From: JASHPR01 sp963778075 | Lineage (GTDB): Bacteria; Actinomycetota; Actinomycetes; Streptosporangiales; Streptosporangiaceae | NCBI GenBank assembly: GCA_963778075.1 | Contig: CAVZTJ010000015.1 | Location: 496,001-560,000, forward strand | DNA: 64,000 nucleotides | Direction: 5' to 3' | Part shown: positions 61,000-64,000 of the stretch, piece by piece | Layout: every line of letters starts with the position of its first letter | Numbering within the stretch: the first letter of the stretch is position 1 | The notes under the pieces: model-generated | What the model was told of the DNA's origin: nothing | What the model saw: the letters and a program-made list of their open reading frames with translations, nothing else | Database searches by the model: none | Translations under genes and position numbers: made by a program

Positions 61000-62315
61000 C
61001 GGGCACCGCCCGCGGCGCCCGCCAGATGATCGCTCCACATGCCCAGCCAGTGCCGCTGGTTGAACTCACCGAATCCCTGGTACGCCGTGCCGGGCCCGGA
61101 GAACCCGGCCAGTGCCGGTTTGATCGGCTTGTCAGCGGAGGTCAGGCCCATGCGGCTGTTCAGCAGGAGCCGCCTGGCCATCGAGCCGGCGGCCATGTCC
61201 GTGATCGACACCCAGTTCTCCACGTCGTCCTGCTCGAACATGCCGGAGCTGCCGAAACACATCAGGTACGCCCGGTAGGAACGCTGCTTGAACCACTCGG
61301 GCGCGCTCGCGTCGACGGCGAACCAGGAGAGCACCTCCGTCTCCCGCTCCGACACCGGCTGCCACTGCCGGATCGAGATGAACGGCGCGACGGTGCCGTT
61401 CTCGTCGACCTGCGGCCAGTTGTGGACGAAGCTCAGATTGGGAAACAGGGTGGCGGCCGACACCATGAAGCCGCTGTCTTCCACGAGCGCGCGCTGACCG
61501 GGCGACCACGACGACTCCATCGCCGGGATCATCTCGTCCGGGTAGCCGACGTAGCGCAGCTGCTCGCCGAAGGATCCGCCCGGTGGCAGCTTGTAGGTAG
61601 TTCCGGCGCCCGGGCCCGCCATGTAGAGCGCGCCCTCTTTGCGCTTGCTGGCCCGCGGTTCGCGGAAGAGCCCGATGTCCACGACGCTCGCGTGGGTATG
61701 CGGCGTGTGATAGCTGTCCCCGGCGAAGTTCTCCGCGCCGATCTTCCAGTTCGCCCGCACCCGCCACCGCTGCGGGCCCCGAAGTTCCACCTTGGCTGGG
61801 CTCTGCCTGGTGTAGAGATCCAGATAGAACGCGAAGTCCCCGAGCCAGTCCCGCAGCGGCGGCGCATTTGGGTCGAGGCTGACGAAGATCAGGCCGTTGT
61901 ATCGGTCCATGGCCGGGGCGGGCAGCAGCGCCTGCCCGCGCCGGGCGAAGCCGTCCTCGCCACCGTAGGCCTCGTCGTGGAACGGCAGCCCGGCCAGGCG
62001 CCCGTCGTTGCGGTAGGTCCACGCGTGATAGGGACACCGGAAGTGCGATGCGTTCCCCATCTCCGCCCGGCACACCTGCATGCCGCGGTGCAGGCACATG
62101 TTGAACATCACCCGCACGGTGGAGTGCTCATCCCTGGCCACGATGAACGAGTCGGCGAGCACCCGCCGCACCACATAATCGCCGGGCTGGGGGATCTCCG
62201 ACTCGTGCGCCACGAAGATCCAGGCGCGCGCGAACAGCCGGTCGCGCTCCAGGGTGAAGATCTCCGGGTCGTTGTAGATGTGAGCGGGGATCAGGCCGCG
62301 CCGCACGTCGGCCAC
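60996..62315 (-). CDS. Aromatic-ring-hydroxylating dioxygenase, alpha subunit (Rieske)
   Basis: 439-aa oxygenase. Rieske site: CLHRG then CPYHAW (C-x-H ... C-x2-H, about residues 74-97). Mononuclear iron: ENFAGDSYHTPHTHAS with two His and a later Asp. Adds O2 to an aromatic ring as a cis-diol; the reductase/ferredoxin genes are not in this window. GTG 62315 is used; a better ribosome site plus ATG at 62392 reads in another frame, so the 5' end may be shifted. Substrate not determinable, but the nitrilase and SDR neighbours suggest aromatic acid or nitrile breakdown. Confidence 0.95.
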   Translation of the reverse strand: MADVRRGLIPAHIYNDPEIFTLERDRLFARAWIFVAHESEIPQPGDYVVRRVLADSFIVARDEHSTVRVMFNMCLHRGMQVCRAEMGNASHFRCPYHAWTYRNDGRLAGLPFHDEAYGGEDGFARRGQALLPAPAMDRYNGLIFVSLDPNAPPLRDWLGDFAFYLDLYTRQSPAKVELRGPQRWRVRANWKIGAENFAGDSYHTPHTHASVVDIGLFREPRASKRKEGALYMAGPGAGTTYKLPPGGSFGEQLRYVGYPDEMIPAMESSWSPGQRALVEDSGFMVSAATLFPNLSFVHNWPQVDENGTVAPFISIRQWQPVSERETEVLSWFAVDASAPEWFKQRSYRAYLMCFGSSGMFEQDDVENWVSITDMAAGSMARRLLLNSRMGLTSADKPIKPALAGFSGPGTAYQGFGEFNQRHWLGMWSDHLAGAAGGAR

Positions 62316-62522
62316 GATTGCGGTCAGGTCCGTCCCGGGCCTCCCTCCGGTGCCTGCTGCTGCCGGGTGCGCCGGCGCTTTCCTCCGTCATCAGATCCTC
62401 CGCCTCACGGACGTGATCACGATGCCTTGTCCCTGTTCCTGGGATACTGAGGCGTTTCACGCACGGGCGTCAAGCCGCTGCCAGGGCTGATCTGGCGCCG
62501 GGCACCGGCGCCGGGCCCCTGC

Positions 62523-63305
62523 TTACTCCAGAAAACCCCGTACGTAGGTGGCGGTCGAGGCGACGTGCTCCTCGGTGACCGCCCGCGCGGCGTCGCGGTC
62601 GCCCCGCTTGATGGCAGCGACGATCCGGTCATGCTGGTCATCGGAGTGGCGCAGTGCCGCCTCCATCTGCGGAGTCTGCCGGACCAGGTCAACCAGGCGC
62701 ACGTTCACTTCTACGATCAGTTTCGCTACCGCCGGGGCACGGGCTATCTCCGCGATCAGCAGGTGCAGCCGCTGGTCAGCGAGCCGGTAGCTGAGCACGG
62801 TGCTGGCCTGGTCCCTGACCTCAGGAACGGGCGCCTCAGGAACGGGGACCGCGGCGACGGGCGGGCCGTCCCGTACCGGCCGCTCGCTCGGCGGGTACGT
62901 CAGCCGTGGTGCCGTGGCGAGCGTCCGCAACGCGTCGTCGAGCAGGTCCTTGTCGGCCTCGGTGGCCCGGTCCGCCGCCAGCATCGCGGCCCCGGGTTCC
63001 AGCACCATCCGGAGATCGAACGTCTCGTCAAGCTCGGGGCCCAGTGCCGCGGCTGCCCGGCGGACGCTCGCTGACGACGGATCCGCCGACACTTCCCTTA
63101 CGTAGGCGCCGCCGTTGCGCCCCCGGCGGATTTCGAGGTACCCGAGCTGGGTCAGCGCGCGGATGGCCTCACGAACCGTTGGCCTGCTGATGCCGAGCCT
63201 CTCCGCAAGCTCCCGTTCTGGCAGCAGCCGCTGGCCGGGCAGCACGATGCCGAGCTTGATCAGCTGCAGGATCTGCGCAAGTGCCTCTTCAAAGGCATTG
63301 GCCAC
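62523..63305 (-). CDS. FadR-type GntR regulator (FCD domain)
   Basis: 260-aa regulator: GntR winged helix (LPGQRLLPERELAERLGISRPTVREAIRALTQLGYLEI) and an all-helical FCD domain with metal/ligand His residues (LADQRLHLLIAEIA, LRHSDDQHDRIVAAI). A Pro/Val-rich stretch near 150 (PPVAAVPVPEAPVPEV) is an insertion. GTG 63305. It sits between nitrilase and dioxygenase operons and probably controls them. Confidence 0.92.
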   Translation of the reverse strand: MANAFEEALAQILQLIKLGIVLPGQRLLPERELAERLGISRPTVREAIRALTQLGYLEIRRGRNGGAYVREVSADPSSASVRRAAAALGPELDETFDLRMVLEPGAAMLAADRATEADKDLLDDALRTLATAPRLTYPPSERPVRDGPPVAAVPVPEAPVPEVRDQASTVLSYRLADQRLHLLIAEIARAPAVAKLIVEVNVRLVDLVRQTPQMEAALRHSDDQHDRIVAAIKRGDRDAARAVTEEHVASTATYVRGFLE

Positions 63306-63401
63306 CTTCAGCGGACGCAGCTCAAGGCTCTGCAGTACGCGGTCAACGCTGGAGTCGGAAATGTGTGCCTGACCTCACCATCTGGCGCTTTGCTGGCTCC
63401 G

Positions 63402-64000
63402 TTAGCTTTCAGTATCAAATATCGCCGCTCGCTGCCGCGTCCGGCGCACGCGCGATTCGAAGACGTCGGGCCGCGAGTAGTGTCCGGCGACATCGAACAT
63501 CAGCCGTTCTTCGGCAACGACGTGCGGGTCGATGTCGGCGACCAGCACTTCCTCGCTGCCGATGACGGGCCCGGCAATCCAGTTCCCGTCGGGGCCGACG
63601 ATGCCCGAGCCGCCGTCGAAGAGCTCGTTGGGATACTGGGCCTTGATCTCGTCGAGCATCGGGAAGTCCGCGGGTGCGTCATCGAGCGAAAGCAGGCCGC
63701 TCGCCGCCACGGCGTACGTCCGGCCTTCCTGCGCGATGAACCTGGTGATGTCTCGGGTGAGGCCCGACCAGCCCGGCCACACCGATACGTACAGGTCGAC
63801 GCCCTGGGCGTACAGGGCGAACCGGGCCTGCGGCATCCAGTTCTCCCAGCAGATGAGGCCGCCGAGCCTCAGGCCGCGGTGGCTGTACGTCCGCAGGCCG
63901 TAACCGTCGCCCCGGCCCCACACCAGCTTCTCGTCGTGGGTCGGCGCCAGCTTGCGATGCACGCCCACGATGCCCTGGCCGGGATCGATGGCGGCCATCG
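63402..64000 (-). CDS. Nitrilase (5' truncated at window edge)
   Basis: 199 residues visible of a usual ~320-aa nitrilase; the 5' end is outside the window. Catalytic Lys in GVHRKLAPTHDEKLVWG, catalytic Cys in GLICWENWMPQARFALYAQG, the WENWMP context being that of true nitrilases (C-W-E) rather than amidases. The Glu is upstream and missing. Converts a nitrile to an acid plus ammonia. Confidence 0.9.
   Translation of the reverse strand, partial: MAAIDPGQGIVGVHRKLAPTHDEKLVWGRGDGYGLRTYSHRGLRLGGLICWENWMPQARFALYAQGVDLYVSVWPGWSGLTRDITRFIAQEGRTYAVAASGLLSLDDAPADFPMLDEIKAQYPNELFDGGSGIVGPDGNWIAGPVIGSEEVLVADIDPHVVAEERLMFDVAGHYSRPDVFESRVRRTRQRAAIFDTES

Noticed and set aside
1..64000. tRNA, rRNA, transposase, integrase or phage genes
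   Set aside because: None recognised on reading; no T-loop-like GTTCRANYC in a cloverleaf context and no DDE or tyrosine-recombinase motifs.

Overview
This is a high-GC, GTG-start-rich chromosomal segment of an actinobacterium. Evidence: a WhiB1-type regulator, a SigR/RsrA thiol-stress pair, a mycothiol-dependent MDMPI-fold enzyme, a Kgd-type 2-oxoglutarate dehydrogenase carrying an E2 domain on the same chain, Ni-superoxide dismutase with its maturation protease, and PdtaS. The block whiB1-pdtaS-biotinyl protein-rsrA-sigR-SRAP-aroA-rsgA matches the order I remember around whiB1...sigH...aroA in Mycobacterium tuberculosis, so this is conserved core chromosome with accessory insertions. I cannot name the genus; a soil filamentous actinomycete is likely. 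I see no rRNA, tRNA, CRISPR array, insertion sequence or prophage.

Layout. 1-7302 (+): a Dpp/Opp-type peptide ABC transporter (two permeases, fused ATPase, Tat lipoprotein receptor), a truncated ornithine cyclodeaminase and an odd HAL/PAL-family protein whose MIO triad reads SAG instead of ASG. 7330-8127: VIT/CCC1 transporter with a His-rich repeat leader. 8366-13839: GDP-mannose-dehydratase-like SDR, GT4 glycosyltransferase, methyltransferase, prenyltransferase-like toroid protein, second methyltransferase and a 3Fe-4S ferredoxin. 13923-20278: Mn efflux pump, ABM monooxygenase, esterase/MarR divergon with a long dyad, C-N hydrolase, a DedA frame running into a frameshifted BlaI gene, and a glutathionyl-hydroquinone reductase. 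20391-28305: kgd, DUF6104, DUF4097/PadR operon, a zinc-type oxidoreductase and a CGNR protein. 28554-33985: amino-acid permease, Usp, sodX/sodN, RsbW-like anti-sigma and SigB/F-type sigma. 33958-37266: lipid kinase, whiB1, pdtaS. 37585-41807: ilvG-like ThDP enzyme broken inside a 27-bp minisatellite, thioesterase, biotinyl protein, biotin carboxylase. 41817-49925: HD and HD-GYP sensors, rsrA-sigR, DksA-like protein, SRAP, aroA, rsgA. 50005-55100: aldo/keto reductase, hisN, CBS protein and a thaumatin-CBM6/MauD/MauE cassette. 55350-59330: MDMPI, GNAT, aminoglycoside-phosphotransferase-like kinase, frameshifted CbxX AAA ATPase. 59284-64000 (-): ring-hydroxylating dioxygenase operon with FadR regulator and nitrilase.

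Two themes run through the window. First, short tandem repeats (11-69 bp units) occur at more than ten places, both between and inside genes; two of them (ilvG, DedA tail) have a unit whose length breaks the reading frame, and one (47 bp) duplicates a start codon. Second, there are several broken or shifted genes (ornithine cyclodeaminase, BlaI, ilvG, CbxX, perhaps the dioxygenase alpha 5' end), which may be real decay or phase switching, or partly sequencing error; read-level checks decide this.
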